48,245 nucleotides of DNA from Defluviitalea phaphyphila (GCF_001466305.1 NZ_JWID01000012.1:1-48245); one strand, 5' to 3'. Positions 27,798 through 37,475 are shown, numbered from the stretch's first letter. The notes: generated by a model from the letters alone, not told the origin. Numbers and translations: made by a program.

Positions 27798-28598
27798 CTA
27801 CAGATTTTTAGAGGTTTTTAATTTCGCTTCTTCCCATAACTTATCCATTTCATCAAGTGACATATTTTCTAACCTCTTATTATTTAAAACTGCAGTATTT
27901 TCAACATATTCAAATCTATTTATAAACTTTTCTATAGCATTTGTCAAGGCAAATTCAGGATTTATTTTAAAAAATCTTGCAATATTTATCATAGAAAATA
28001 ACAAATCTCCGTATTCTTCCATTATTTGTTCTTGGTTTCCTTTTTTATAAGCCTCTATGAACTCTGCTAACTCTTCATTTACCTTATTAATAACATCTTT
28101 AACATCTTTCCAATCAAATCCTACATTTGATGCCTTGACTTGAACTTTATAAGCTCTAACTAAAGCAGGGAGAACCTCTGGAATATTTCTTAAAACTTCT
28201 GTTTGAGTTTGATACCCTTTTTCTTTTTTCTTAATTTGCTCCCAATTTTCTAAAACTTCCTCTACATTATTTGCACTTTTTTCTCCAAAAATATGAGGAT
28301 GTCTTAAAATAAGCTTTTTACATATTCTATCTATTACATCATCTATATTAAACTCTTCTTGTTCTTTAGCAATTTGAGCGTGGAATACAACTTGAAGAAG
28401 TAAATCTCCTAATTCTTCTTTTAAATTATCTGTATTTTCTTTTTTAATAGCATCAATAACTTCATAAGTTTCTTCAAGAAGATTAGGTAAAAGACTCGTA
28501 TGAGTTTGCTTTATATCCCATGGACACCCATTTTCGCCTCTAAGGATTTCTACAATTTTTATAAGATCATCATAAGTATATTTTTCTTTTTTATCCAT
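27798..28598 (-). CDS. mazG: Nucleoside triphosphate pyrophosphohydrolase MazG
   Basis: MazG hydrolyses NTPs and dNTPs to monophosphates, clearing aberrant nucleotides and influencing ppGpp levels. The 266-residue protein carries two MazG domains. The N-terminal one has the signature ENGCPWDIKQTHTSL and the EExxE...ExxD metal motif EETYEVIDAI/EELGDLL; the second, around residues 150-230, has NEELAEFIEAYKKG and EEYGDLLFSMINIA. In Bacillus the equivalent protein (YabN) has an extra N-terminal methyltransferase domain, which is absent here. It sits between spoVT and hup as in other Firmicutes. Confidence 0.94.
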   Translation of the reverse strand: MDKKEKYTYDDLIKIVEILRGENGCPWDIKQTHTSLLPNLLEETYEVIDAIKKENTDNLKEELGDLLLQVVFHAQIAKEQEEFNIDDVIDRICKKLILRHPHIFGEKSANNVEEVLENWEQIKKKEKGYQTQTEVLRNIPEVLPALVRAYKVQVKASNVGFDWKDVKDVINKVNEELAEFIEAYKKGNQEQIMEEYGDLLFSMINIARFFKINPEFALTNAIEKFINRFEYVENTAVLNNKRLENMSLDEMDKLWEEAKLKTSKNL

Positions 28599-28663
28599 AG
28601 TATCCCTACTTATTTTTATCTTTTGAGCATTATTATAACATAAAGTATAAAATTTGAAAATAC

Positions 28664-29212
28664 TTATTGTTCCATTTGTTTTCCTAAAAATCCTGCTGCT
28701 GACTGTGCTAATTTAGTTTCTACTTCTCCCATTTTTACTTTATCTGTAGATAAAAATATAACTGCTCCTATAACATCTCCTTCAGCTATAATAGGAGATA
28801 TAAGTTCAGAATTATAATTAGTATTAGTTTCATCTGCTAATATAGGAATAAAATTATCTTCTTCTTTAGAAGCTGTAAAAATATTTCTTTCACCAATGAT
28901 TTTTTCTAAAGATTGACTAATATTTTTATCTAAAAATTCTTTTTTAGACCCTCCTGAAACAGCAATTATTTGATCCTTATCTGCAATACAAGTAATAAGT
29001 CCTGTAGTTTGTGCAAGAGCTTCTGCATACTCCTTTGCAAACATTCCTAATTCTCCTATAGGAGAGTATTTTTTAAGAATTACTTGTCCATCATGGTCTG
29101 TAAAAATCTCAAGAGGGTCGCCTTCTCTAATACGGAGAGTTCTCCTTATTTCCTTTGGAATTACAACACGTCCTAAATCATCTATTCTTCTTACAATTCC
29201 TGTAGCTTTCAA
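28664..29212 (-). CDS. spoVT: Stage V sporulation transcription regulator SpoVT
   Basis: SpoVT is a forespore regulator of late sigma-G genes. The 182-residue protein has an N-terminal AbrB-like DNA-binding domain (GIVRRIDDLGRVVIPKEIR, residues about 4-22, continuing to 50) and a C-terminal GAF-like sensor domain (about 55-180). Length matches the Bacillus protein (178). The start is TTG behind GAGGAGG. A candidate sigma-G promoter lies upstream, consistent with forespore expression. Confidence 0.95.
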   Translation of the reverse strand: MKATGIVRRIDDLGRVVIPKEIRRTLRIREGDPLEIFTDHDGQVILKKYSPIGELGMFAKEYAEALAQTTGLITCIADKDQIIAVSGGSKKEFLDKNISQSLEKIIGERNIFTASKEEDNFIPILADETNTNYNSELISPIIAEGDVIGAVIFLSTDKVKMGEVETKLAQSAAGFLGKQMEQ

Positions 29213-29258
29213 AATAAATTCCTCCTCTATATTCTAGCATTCTTAATAGTTTCTTTAA

Positions 29259-29289
29259 TAGTATGATTATATTTTGGGTATTTTATGCG
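29259..29289 (-). promoter_or_regulatory. Candidate sigma-G promoter of spoVT
   Basis: On the minus strand CATACTA, the exact sigma-G/sigma-F -10, lies 18 bases downstream of CGCATA, one mismatch from the sigma-G -35 TGMATA. The leader would be about 40 bases. B. subtilis spoVT is sigma-G dependent, so the match is biologically expected. Confidence 0.65.
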
Positions 29290-29331
29290 TATTTTTCAAT
29301 TTTATCCTCTTAATTTATTAAAAATATATAA

Positions 29332-29372
29332 AAAGAGAGTTTAAACTTTAGAAAGTTTAAACTCTCTTTTTT
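29332..29372. terminator. Strong bidirectional terminator after prsA
   Basis: A perfect stem of about 18 bp (AAAGAGAGTTTAAACTTT against its complement) with an AGA-type loop is flanked by A and T runs. It directly follows the stop of the PrsA-like gene and precedes the spoVT promoter. Confidence 0.9.
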
Positions 29373-30371
29373 CTATTTTACTTTAATTTTTTCCCATACA
29401 TCTTCATTTATTTCTACTTTAGCAGTATCAATCCATTCTTGAACTTTTGATTGATAAAAACTTTGTTTTTTAAGTTCTATATAATTAGCTCTAACTTCTT
29501 CCTTATCAGGCTCTATTTCTTCTTCTAATTTTATAATATGATATCCATAACTTGTTTCTACCAAATCGCTTATTTCTCCAACTTTTAAACTAAAAGCTGC
29601 TTCCTCAAAATTTGGTTCCATTCCTTGATTTCTTCCAAAAACATATTCTCCATCATTTGGAATAGAAGCTTCATCTTCAGAATATTCGTGCACAAGACTT
29701 GCAAAATCTTCTCCTGCTCTAGCTCTTTCTAAAGCTTCTTCTGCTTTTTCTTTAGCAATTTTTTGCTCTTCTTCTGAAAGGGGTACTAATTCACCATTTT
29801 GTATATCATGTGTTTTTAGCAAAATATGTTTTACTCTAACTTGTTTTAAAAAATCCTTATTTTCTTCAAAAAATTCTTCAAATTCCTCTTGATTTTCAAC
29901 ATAATCTTTAGTTAATTCTTCATATAATTTTTGGCTTATTATATTTTCTTCTGCAATTATTTTTATAACTTCATCACTAATTCCCATACTTTCTATTTCA
30001 TCGCCCATTTGAATTTTTAAACTTTCTGCTTGGCTTTCTGCTTCTTCCTTTTCTTCTTCTGTTAAAGATATGTTGTTTTTTTCAGCTTCTTGAACTTGAA
30101 CTTTAATTGACTTAATTAAATCAAGAGTACTTTCTTTTGCTACTTCTTCTGCAGGTTCTCCATCAAATTTTGTTTCCCATATATCTTCCTCACCTATACT
30201 TTGATATACTTGCTTTATCCTCCATAAATACACATTATATTCTTCTAGGCTTATTTTTTCATCATTAATAATTGCTACATATTCTTCTTCTTTTAAACCA
30301 CAACCAGCAACAAATGAACTTATTATTAAAATAATAAATAAAATTTGTGCCAATTTATTCCTTTTTATCAT
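29373..30371 (-). CDS. prsA: Peptidylprolyl isomerase lipoprotein, PrsA/SurA-like foldase
   Basis: A lipid-anchored extracytoplasmic foldase that helps secreted proteins fold. The 332-residue protein has a signal peptide with lipobox VAGC (Cys about residue 24), a SurA_N-like helical region (NDEKISLEEYNVYLW onwards) and a parvulin-type PPIase domain at about residues 178-285 (RVKHILLKT, then EYSEDEASIPNDGEY and YGYHIIKLEE), followed by a C-terminal helix. The gene lies just downstream of mfd, a common clostridial arrangement. The symbol is used in the broad sense; several paralogues usually exist. Confidence 0.88.
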   Translation of the reverse strand: MIKRNKLAQILFIILIISSFVAGCGLKEEEYVAIINDEKISLEEYNVYLWRIKQVYQSIGEEDIWETKFDGEPAEEVAKESTLDLIKSIKVQVQEAEKNNISLTEEEKEEAESQAESLKIQMGDEIESMGISDEVIKIIAEENIISQKLYEELTKDYVENQEEFEEFFEENKDFLKQVRVKHILLKTHDIQNGELVPLSEEEQKIAKEKAEEALERARAGEDFASLVHEYSEDEASIPNDGEYVFGRNQGMEPNFEEAAFSLKVGEISDLVETSYGYHIIKLEEEIEPDKEEVRANYIELKKQSFYQSKVQEWIDTAKVEINEDVWEKIKVK

Positions 30372-30417
30372 CTAATAACCCCATTTCACAAAGCTTTTCT
30401 TTAATTATAAAACATCT

Positions 30418-33400
30418 TTATTTTAACTTCAAACCTTTTAAATCATGTAATAAATTCTTAATATATCTGATTAGTGACTCTTTTTTTTCATTTTTTAAAC
30501 TATATATAAAGTAAGGGGTTTTAACAGCTACAAATTTAAGATTCTTTTTATATTTGCTAAGAATCTCAGAAATTTTTGTAGGATCTATATGGGCATCTTC
30601 CTTAAAAGTTAAATTTATGTTATTTCCTTTTTGAGTAATTGATAATATTTCCAAATCATGAGCTTCTGCTTTTAAAAGAGATATATCTAATAAATTTTGA
30701 ACACTTTTAGGTAAATCACCATATCTATCTTCTATTTCTTCTTGTAAATCGAAATAATCTTTTTCATTTTGTATTGTTGCAATTTTTTTATATATTTCTA
30801 ACTTTTGCATTTCATTTTGTATATATGCAGAAGGTATATAAGCACTAATGTTTAAATCTATAGAAGTTTCAAAATTTTCTTTCACTTCTTGACCACTTTC
30901 TTTACTAACAGCTTCTTCTAAAAGTTTACAATATAAATCATATCCTACTGCATCCATATGTCCATGCTGTTGAGCCCCTAGTATATTCCCTGCTCCTCTT
31001 ATCTCTAAATCTCTCATGGCAATTTTAAATCCTGAACCAAACTCTGTAAACTCTTTTATTGCTTGAAGTCTTTTTTCTGCTCCTTCTTGCAATACCTTAT
31101 CCTTTTGATACATAAGATAAGCATAAGCAATGCGATTAGAACGTCCTACTCTTCCCCTTAATTGGTAAAGTTGAGATAAACCCATACAATCTGCATCTTG
31201 AATTATTATTGTATTAACATTAGGAATATCAAGGCCAGTTTCTATAATGGTTGTACAAACTAATACATCAATTTTCCCATTTATAAATTCTACCATTATA
31301 TTTTCTAGTTCCCTTTCACTCATTTGACCATGGGCATAAGATACTACAGCTTCTGGAACTAATTTTTGGATTTGTGCTGCTACCTTATCAATATTTTTTA
31401 CACGATTATATAAATAATATACTTGTCCATTTCTTCCAATTTCACGATTAATAGCATCTCTAATAAATTCAGGATTATATTCCATTACATAAGTCTGCAC
31501 AGGATATCTTTCCTCTGGTGGTTCTTCTAATATACTCATATCTCTTATTCCTACAAGGCTCATGTGTAAAGTTCTAGGAATAGGAGTAGCTGTTAGGGTT
31601 AATACATCTACATTTTCTTTTAGATGTTTTAATTTTTCTTTATGGGCAACTCCAAATCTTTGTTCTTCATCCACTATTAACAAACCTAAATCTTTAAACA
31701 TTATATCTTTAGATAAAAGTCTATGAGTTCCTATTACAATGTCAATTATTCCTCTTTTTAATCCTTCTATTGTTTGTCTTTGTTCTTTTGGAGTACGAAA
31801 ACGGGATAAAACTCCTATCTTTATGGGAAAATCTTTCATTCTTTGAACAAAAGTATTATAGTGCTGCTGAGCTAGTATGGTAGTAGGTACTAAATAAGCT
31901 ACTTGTTTACCTTCTTGTACTACTTTAAAAGCTGCTCTTATGGCAACTTCTGTTTTCCCATACCCTACATCTCCACATAGAAGTCTATCCATAATTTTGT
32001 CACTTTCTAGATCTTTTTTTACTTCTTCAATAGCTTTTATTTGATCTGCTGTTTCTTCATAGGGAAACATATCTTCAAATTCTTTTTGCCAAACTGTATC
32101 AGGCCCATATTTATATCCTCTGCTTTTTTGTCTTTTTGCATAAAGCTCTATAAGTTCTTTAGCTAAATCGGCTACTGCTTTTTTTACCTTGGCTTTAGCT
32201 TTTATCCATTCAGAGCCTCCAAGTTTATTAAGCTTAGGACCTTTCCCCTCTCTACCTATATATTTTTGAACTATATCCATTTGATTAATAGGAACATAAA
32301 GTATTCCATTATCTAGATATTTTATTTTTAAATAATCTTTGCTTACATTATCTACGACAATCTTTTCTATCCCTTGATAAATACCTATTCCATGATTTTC
32401 ATGAACAACATAATCTCCTACCTTTAGATCTGTAAATACTTCTATTTTTTTCCCTTTTACTTTTTTCTTAGATTTTCTTTTCTTTTTTTCTTCTCCAAAT
32501 ACTTCTTTATCAGAAATAACTACAAAATCAATAAGTCCATATTCAAAACCTTTGTGAAGACTTCCACTATAAATAACTACTTCTCCCTTTTGTATAGGTT
32601 TAGATAAATCAGTTTTATAAGAGCTTTCTATATTTTTTTGTGCCAACTCTTTTTTAAGTCTATCACCCTTACTTTTTGGTCCACATAAAATAACTATCCT
32701 AAAATTTCTTTGTTTCCAAAATAAAATATCTTTTTCTAATATATCTAATTTATTATAAAAAGAATTAATAGGTTTTACAGAAAAATTAACAACTTCCTTT
32801 ATAGTAAAATCTTTTATTGACTGCGTAAGCATAGTCATTAAAACTTTATCAAAAGGTTCTATAGAATATAAAATATCTTCATACCTAAAAATAGCTTCCA
32901 TTTGTCTTGGAAGAATATAACCTTTTTTTAATCGCTCTTTCATACTATCTTCAAATTCTTGTATTACATTATTACATTTTTCTTTTATTCTAATAGGCTC
33001 ATCCACTAAGAATATTGTATCCTTGTCTAAATATTCAGTTAAAGTAACTGTATCTTTATAAAAATATTTTATATATCCTTCTATACCTTGAAAGTTTTTT
33101 TCATTTTTTAGCTTCTCTATAATATTATTAACTGTATTCTCTAAAATAGCTTTTTCTTCATTTAAACCCTGTTTTTCTAATTTACTTATATTTTTACTAC
33201 TTTCTTTTTCTATAGCATTAATTGCTTCTTTAATCATTTCTTCTTCAAATACTACTTCCCTCATGGGGAATATTTCTATTTCTTGTTCTTTATCTATTGA
33301 CCTTTGGGTAATAGGGTCTACAGATCGTATAGAATCTATCTCATCATCCCAAAATTCAATTCTATAAGGATTACTAGATGTACTAGAATAAACATCTATA

Positions 33401-33951
33401 ATTCCCCCTCTAAGGGAGAATTGTCCTGGACTTTCAACTATTTCTGAATGTTCGTATCCCATCAAAACTAGATTTTTAGTTAACTCTTTAATAGATACTA
33501 TATCTCCTACTTTAAATTTCAATATAAACTTGGTAAATATGTCTTTTTTTACAAGTCTATCTAATAGGGCTTCAATAGACAAAATAATAACTGGATTTTT
33601 ATTATCTATTAATGCTTTTAAAACATTTAATCTTTGAACAACTATATCTATACTATGCACATCTGCATTATAAAAAAGTACATCTTTTGAAGGATATATA
33701 TAAATATTATCTTCTATAAAAAATTTCATATCTTCATAAATTTCTTTTGCTTTCATTTCATTATGGGTAACTATAATAATAGGTCTATTGGTGTGAGTTT
33801 TTATAGCATAAATAAGATGGCTTTTTTGTGAATCGATTGTTCCGGTTGCTAATATAGGTGACTTATGACTTTTTAAATTATTTAAGAGCTTTTTATATGC
33901 CTCTAATTCAAGAATTGGGTCTATTATTGCATTTAAAGAAGTACTAGACAA
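30418..33951 (-). CDS. mfd: Transcription-repair coupling factor Mfd
   Basis: Mfd removes stalled RNA polymerase from damaged DNA and recruits UvrA. The 1177-residue protein is full length. In order: UvrB-like N-terminal domains with GQFSLRGGIIDVYSS, a CarD/RID RNA-polymerase-interacting domain (DYVVHENHGIGIYQGI, about residue 500), a RecG-like translocase with Walker A GDVGYGKTE, DEEQ box, TATPIPRTLHMS motif III and QLRGRVGRS motif VI, and the C-terminal TRCF domain. Start is TTG; its AAAGGAG ribosome site overlaps the end of pth, four bases away. Confidence 0.97.
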   Translation of the reverse strand: MSSTSLNAIIDPILELEAYKKLLNNLKSHKSPILATGTIDSQKSHLIYAIKTHTNRPIIIVTHNEMKAKEIYEDMKFFIEDNIYIYPSKDVLFYNADVHSIDIVVQRLNVLKALIDNKNPVIILSIEALLDRLVKKDIFTKFILKFKVGDIVSIKELTKNLVLMGYEHSEIVESPGQFSLRGGIIDVYSSTSSNPYRIEFWDDEIDSIRSVDPITQRSIDKEQEIEIFPMREVVFEEEMIKEAINAIEKESSKNISKLEKQGLNEEKAILENTVNNIIEKLKNEKNFQGIEGYIKYFYKDTVTLTEYLDKDTIFLVDEPIRIKEKCNNVIQEFEDSMKERLKKGYILPRQMEAIFRYEDILYSIEPFDKVLMTMLTQSIKDFTIKEVVNFSVKPINSFYNKLDILEKDILFWKQRNFRIVILCGPKSKGDRLKKELAQKNIESSYKTDLSKPIQKGEVVIYSGSLHKGFEYGLIDFVVISDKEVFGEEKKKRKSKKKVKGKKIEVFTDLKVGDYVVHENHGIGIYQGIEKIVVDNVSKDYLKIKYLDNGILYVPINQMDIVQKYIGREGKGPKLNKLGGSEWIKAKAKVKKAVADLAKELIELYAKRQKSRGYKYGPDTVWQKEFEDMFPYEETADQIKAIEEVKKDLESDKIMDRLLCGDVGYGKTEVAIRAAFKVVQEGKQVAYLVPTTILAQQHYNTFVQRMKDFPIKIGVLSRFRTPKEQRQTIEGLKRGIIDIVIGTHRLLSKDIMFKDLGLLIVDEEQRFGVAHKEKLKHLKENVDVLTLTATPIPRTLHMSLVGIRDMSILEEPPEERYPVQTYVMEYNPEFIRDAINREIGRNGQVYYLYNRVKNIDKVAAQIQKLVPEAVVSYAHGQMSERELENIMVEFINGKIDVLVCTTIIETGLDIPNVNTIIIQDADCMGLSQLYQLRGRVGRSNRIAYAYLMYQKDKVLQEGAEKRLQAIKEFTEFGSGFKIAMRDLEIRGAGNILGAQQHGHMDAVGYDLYCKLLEEAVSKESGQEVKENFETSIDLNISAYIPSAYIQNEMQKLEIYKKIATIQNEKDYFDLQEEIEDRYGDLPKSVQNLLDISLLKAEAHDLEILSITQKGNNINLTFKEDAHIDPTKISEILSKYKKNLKFVAVKTPYFIYSLKNEKKESLIRYIKNLLHDLKGLKLK

Positions 33952-33955
33952 ATCA

Positions 33956-34528
33956 TCACTCCTTTACTTTTTTATTAAACTTATTCATAGCTGCAACACT
34001 TCCTTCTTTTATAATTGTTTCTATAGCATCACAAGCTTTTTTTATACTTTCTGTTATATATTTCATTTCTTCCTTAGTAAAATGACTAAGTACATAATCT
34101 GCTAAGTCCCATCCTGGTGGCTTTTCTCCAACTCCCACTTTTACTCTTAAAAATTCTTGAGAATTTAAATGAGATATGATATTTTTTATTCCATTATGTC
34201 CTCCTGCGCTGCCTTTCGTTCTAATTCTAAGAGCTCCTAAAGGTAAGCTAATATCATCATATACTATAATTATATTACTTTTGTCTATCTTATACCAATT
34301 AATAATCTCTATTACACTTTGTCCACTTAAATTCATATAGGTTTGGGGTTTTGCAAGAACAACTTTTTCTTCTCCTATTATCCCTTCTCCTATTATAGCG
34401 TGATGCTTTTTTTTATTTAAATTTATGTTATTTTCATAAGCTAATCTTTCAATAACTTTAAATCCTACATTATGTCTTGTTGTATCATATTTATTACCTG
34501 GATTCCCTAATCCTATTACTGCAAACAT
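33956..34528 (-). CDS. pth: Peptidyl-tRNA hydrolase
   Basis: Pth releases tRNA from prematurely dropped peptidyl-tRNA. The 190-residue protein has the signature GLGNPGNKYDTTRHNVG with the catalytic histidine at about residue 19, QTYMNLSGQS, the acidic catalytic residue in VYDDISLPLG, and GSAGGHNGIKNI. It starts at ATG behind GGAGGTGA and is coupled to mfd. prs-pth-mfd order is conserved in Firmicutes. Confidence 0.96.
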   Translation of the reverse strand: MFAVIGLGNPGNKYDTTRHNVGFKVIERLAYENNINLNKKKHHAIIGEGIIGEEKVVLAKPQTYMNLSGQSVIEIINWYKIDKSNIIIVYDDISLPLGALRIRTKGSAGGHNGIKNIISHLNSQEFLRVKVGVGEKPPGWDLADYVLSHFTKEEMKYITESIKKACDAIETIIKEGSVAAMNKFNKKVKE

Positions 34529-34559
34529 TAGATCACCTCCATTTTTAAAAACAGCAATA

Positions 34560-34580
34560 AGCCCTAGTCGTACTAGGGCT
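34560..34580 (-). terminator. Hairpin between prs and pth
   Basis: A perfect 9-bp stem AGCCCTAGT / ACTAGGGCT with a 3-base loop. On the minus (coding) strand the following bases are TATTGCTGTTTTT, a poor T tract, while the opposite strand has a better one (TTTTAATTTA). It may attenuate rather than fully stop prs transcripts, or process the message. Confidence 0.55.
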
Positions 34581-34599
34581 TTTAATTTATCTATTTTAA

Positions 34600-35553
34600 T
34601 TAATCAAATAATTTAGATACTGATAAATCCTCATGGATTCTATGTATAGCATCTGCCATAATAGAAGCTACAGAAATTTCTTTTATTTTAGAAATTCTTT
34701 TTTCTTTTGGAAGTTTAATTGTATTTAATACAACTAATTCTGAAATAGCAGAATTTTCTATTCTCTCTATAGCTGGTCCTGAAAGTACAGGATGAGTACA
34801 GCAAGCAAATACATCAACTGCTCCTCTTTCTTTTAAAGCATTAGCAGCATTAGTAATAGTTCCTGCCGTATCTATCATATCATCCACTAATATTACCTTT
34901 TTCCCTTCAATATGACCTATTATATGCATAATTTCTGATACATTTGCTTTTGGTCTTCTTTTATCAATAATGGCTATTGGAATATCTAACTTAGTTGCAA
35001 AAGCTCTTGTTCTTCCTACACTTCCAAGGTCGGGAGAAACTGCAACAAAGTCACTTAAATCTCCAAATTTATCTATATAATATTTCGTTAATAAAGGCAT
35101 GCCTACTAAATGGTCTAAAGGAATGCTAAAAAACCCTTGAATTTGAGCACAATGTAAATCCATGGTAAGAACTCTATCCGCTCCTGCTGTTTGAATTAAA
35201 TCAGCTACTAATCTAGCACTAATAGGATCCCTTGCTCTGGCTTTTCTATCTTGTCTTGCGTATCCATAATAAGGCATAACAGCTGTAATTCTTCCTGCCG
35301 AAGCTCTTCTTAATCCATCAATCATAATAAGTAATTCCATTAGATTTTCATTTACAGGGGTAGATGTCGGCTGAATAATAAATACATCTGCTCCTCTTAC
35401 CTTATCATCAATACGTACAGAAATTTCTCCATCGCTAAATCTTCCCACTTCTGAATTGCCCAATTCTAGTCCTAATTCTTTAGCAATTTCTTCTGCTAAT
35501 TCATGATGTGCATTACATGAAAAAATTTTTATTTCATTATTACTAGTCCTCAT
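34600..35553 (-). CDS. prs: Ribose-phosphate pyrophosphokinase (PRPP synthetase)
   Basis: Prs makes PRPP from ribose-5-phosphate and ATP, feeding purine, pyrimidine, histidine and salvage pathways. The 317-residue protein has [14 protein letters not shown] (ATP/ribose region), the metal-binding [12 protein letters not shown] and the PRPP loop [10 protein letters not shown]. Start ATG behind AAGGAGG. The neighbouring purR and hpt also use PRPP, so several PRPP users sit in this region. Confidence 0.97.
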   Translation of the reverse strand: MRTSNNEIKIFSCNAHHELAEEIAKELGLELGNSEVGRFSDGEISVRIDDKVRGADVFIIQPTSTPVNENLMELLIMIDGLRRASAGRITAVMPYYGYARQDRKARARDPISARLVADLIQTAGADRVLTMDLHCAQIQGFFSIPLDHLVGMPLLTKYYIDKFGDLSDFVAVSPDLGSVGRTRAFATKLDIPIAIIDKRRPKANVSEIMHIIGHIEGKKVILVDDMIDTAGTITNAANALKERGAVDVFACCTHPVLSGPAIERIENSAISELVVLNTIKLPKEKRISKIKEISVASIMADAIHRIHEDLSVSKLFD

Positions 35554-35587
35554 TAAAAGGCCTCCTTAAAAATATCTTCCTTATTTG

Positions 35588-35604
35588 TAACCCCTAGCCG
35601 GGGT
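35588..35604 (-). other. Small hairpin in the prs leader
   Basis: On the minus strand ACCCC, loop GGCTA, GGGGT forms a short G-C-rich stem just after the predicted prs transcription start in otherwise AT-rich sequence. It could stabilise the message 5' end; no known riboswitch is recognised. Confidence 0.45.
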
Positions 35605-35606
35605 CA

Positions 35607-35635
35607 ATTATACCATACTTTTTCAAATCACAAAA
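35607..35635 (-). promoter_or_regulatory. Likely promoter of prs
   Basis: On the minus strand a perfect extended -10 (TGGTATAAT) is preceded, 17 bases upstream, by TTTTGT, a weak -35. It lies between the end of glmU and prs. Confidence 0.5.
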
Positions 35636-35642
35636 GAATATT

Positions 35643-37010
35643 TTAGTCTTTTACCCAATTTTCTTTATTTATTTGTCTTGTACGAGCAATCCCTAAGGCT
35701 TTTTGAGGAACATCCTTTGTAATAGTTGATCCTGCAGCTGTAAAAGCTTTTTTATGAACTTTAACAGGAGATACTAAATTTGTATTACATCCTATAAAAG
35801 CGTCATCTTCTATAATAGTTCTATGTTTTTTCTTACCATCATAATTAACAACAACTGTTCCACATCCAAAATTAACCCTCTCTCCTACATCTGCATCTCC
35901 TATGTAAGTTAAATGAGATACTTTTGTATTATTTCCTATGTTAGAGTTTTTAATTTCAACAAAATCTCCAATTTTAACATTTTCCCCAATATTGCTATTA
36001 GGTCTTATGTAAGCAAACGGTCCAACAGTTGTATTAGAATTTACTTCACTTTCTAATATAACACTATTTTCTATTTTTACTTCATCCCCAATTTTGGAAT
36101 TACATATTCTTGAATTAGGCCCTATAATACAATTTTCTCCTATAATAGTATTGCCTTGAAGATATGTTCCAGGATATATTATTGTATCCATACCAATGAC
36201 TACTTCAGGCTCAATATAAGTATTTTCAGGATCTATTATAGTTACTCCTTCTTGCATATGCTTTTTATTTATTCTTCTTTTCATAATCTGAGTTACTTCG
36301 CTAAGTTGTTCTCTTGAATTACATCCTAACATTTCCGTATTATCTTTAGCTATTACAGTATTTACCTTATACCCTTTTGAAAGAATAATATGTAAGGTAT
36401 CTGTTAGATAATATTCTCCTTGTGCATTATCATTTGTAAGTTCTTTTAATGCTTCTTTTAACACCTTAGATTTAAAACAATACATACCACAATTAACTTC
36501 TTTAACTTTTAATTCTTCTTTAGTAGCATCTTTTTGTTCTACATTTTTTATAAAATTTCCTTCTTTATCTCTTATAATCCTTCCATATCCTGTAGGATCT
36601 TCTAAAATAGCTGATAATATTGTCACTCCATTATTTTCTCTTCTATGAATTTCTATCATATTTTTTAGGGTTTCTCCAGTAATTAAAGGAGTATCTCCAT
36701 AAAGTACTAATATATCACCTTCATCTTCAATAAATTCTTCAGCCTGCATAACTGCATGTCCTGTGCCTAATCTTTGTTTTTGAGTAACATAAAATACACT
36801 ATCCCCTATTTCTTTTTTTACTTCTTCACCTTTATATCCAATTACTAAACAAATTTTTTTGCTACCTGCATATTTTGCAGCCTCTATTACATGAGCTACT
36901 AAGCTTTTACCTAAAACTTTATGCAATACTTTAGATTTTTTTGATTTCATCCTAGTTCCTTCTCCAGCTGCTAATATCAAAGTAGATACATTAGTATTAT
37001 TACTTTCCAT
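35643..37010 (-). CDS. glmU: Bifunctional GlmU (GlcN-1-P acetyltransferase / UDP-GlcNAc pyrophosphorylase)
   Basis: GlmU acetylates glucosamine-1-phosphate and then transfers UMP, finishing UDP-GlcNAc synthesis begun by GlmS and GlmM at the start of the window. The N-terminal uridyltransferase half has LILAAGEGTRMKS and the C-terminal half is a left-handed beta helix of hexapeptide repeats (IGENVKIGDFVEIKNS and similar) with GDADVG and GAGSTITKDVP-like acetyltransferase residues. I place the start at the ATG giving MESNNTNVS, behind AAGGAAGGG, which gives 455 residues, the usual length; an upstream in-frame start would add 22 residues without a ribosome site. Confidence 0.96.
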   Translation of the reverse strand: MESNNTNVSTLILAAGEGTRMKSKKSKVLHKVLGKSLVAHVIEAAKYAGSKKICLVIGYKGEEVKKEIGDSVFYVTQKQRLGTGHAVMQAEEFIEDEGDILVLYGDTPLITGETLKNMIEIHRRENNGVTILSAILEDPTGYGRIIRDKEGNFIKNVEQKDATKEELKVKEVNCGMYCFKSKVLKEALKELTNDNAQGEYYLTDTLHIILSKGYKVNTVIAKDNTEMLGCNSREQLSEVTQIMKRRINKKHMQEGVTIIDPENTYIEPEVVIGMDTIIYPGTYLQGNTIIGENCIIGPNSRICNSKIGDEVKIENSVILESEVNSNTTVGPFAYIRPNSNIGENVKIGDFVEIKNSNIGNNTKVSHLTYIGDADVGERVNFGCGTVVVNYDGKKKHRTIIEDDAFIGCNTNLVSPVKVHKKAFTAAGSTITKDVPQKALGIARTRQINKENWVKD

Positions 37011-37077
37011 GCATATCCCTTCCTTAAACTGTAATATCTCTTCTATTCTCTCATGTTTATAATAATTTTTCAACATG

Positions 37078-37104
37078 AAAAAAGCACTTCTTACGAAGTG
37101 CTTT
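37078..37104 (-). terminator. Terminator of spoVG
   Basis: On the minus strand a perfect 10-bp stem AAAGCACTTC / GAAGTGCTTT with loop GTAA is followed by TTT, a few bases after the spoVG stop. Confidence 0.85.
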
Positions 37105-37109
37105 ATGTT

Positions 37110-37418
37110 TTATTCTTCAATATCAGCAGCTACTTCCTCAGCCGCTGTGTCATCTGCTTCTGCTAAAAGAATCATTTCATACTTTTCTAAAACAGCTGTT
37201 TGAATTTTTTCTCTTGTTGCTGAATTAATTGGATGTGCAATATCTCTAAATTCTCCTTCTAAAGTTTTTCTGCTTGGCATGGCAATAAAACGTCCTTTTT
37301 CTCCTTCAATTATTTTGATATCATGCACAACAAATTCGTTGTCGAAGGTAACTGAAACAACTGCCTTCATTTTTCCTTCTTTATTAACTTTGCGTATACG
37401 AATATCTGTAATTTCCAT
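37110..37418 (-). CDS. spoVG: Septation/regulatory protein SpoVG
   Basis: SpoVG is a small nucleic-acid-binding regulator that affects septation, capsule and other genes. The 102-residue protein has the family pattern: [19 protein letters not shown] at the start, [34 protein letters not shown] with the DNA-contacting residues, and an acidic tail. It starts at ATG behind GAGAGGGG. Expression appears to come from a sigma-A-like promoter with a roughly 70-base G+C-rich leader. The purR-spoVG-glmU order is conserved. Confidence 0.96.
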   Translation of the reverse strand: MEITDIRIRKVNKEGKMKAVVSVTFDNEFVVHDIKIIEGEKGRFIAMPSRKTLEGEFRDIAHPINSATREKIQTAVLEKYEMILLAEADDTAAEEVAADIEE

Positions 37419-37424
37419 ATGTAA

Positions 37425-37475
37425 ACCCCTCTCTGTAACATGTTGCGGCCCTAGAGTAACCCCCCAGACACCGTT
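37425..37475 (-). promoter_or_regulatory. G+C-rich spoVG leader
   Basis: The leader contains a block with about 57% G+C (25 of 44 bases counted at 37431-37474) in a region that is otherwise mostly A and T. On the minus strand it carries GTCTGGGGGG, TTACTCTAGGGCCGCAA, the palindrome AACATGTT and the GAGAGGGG ribosome site. GTTAC occurs twice, and ACTCT could pair with AGAGA next to the ribosome site, but no strong terminator or known riboswitch forms. Function unknown. Confidence 0.5.
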
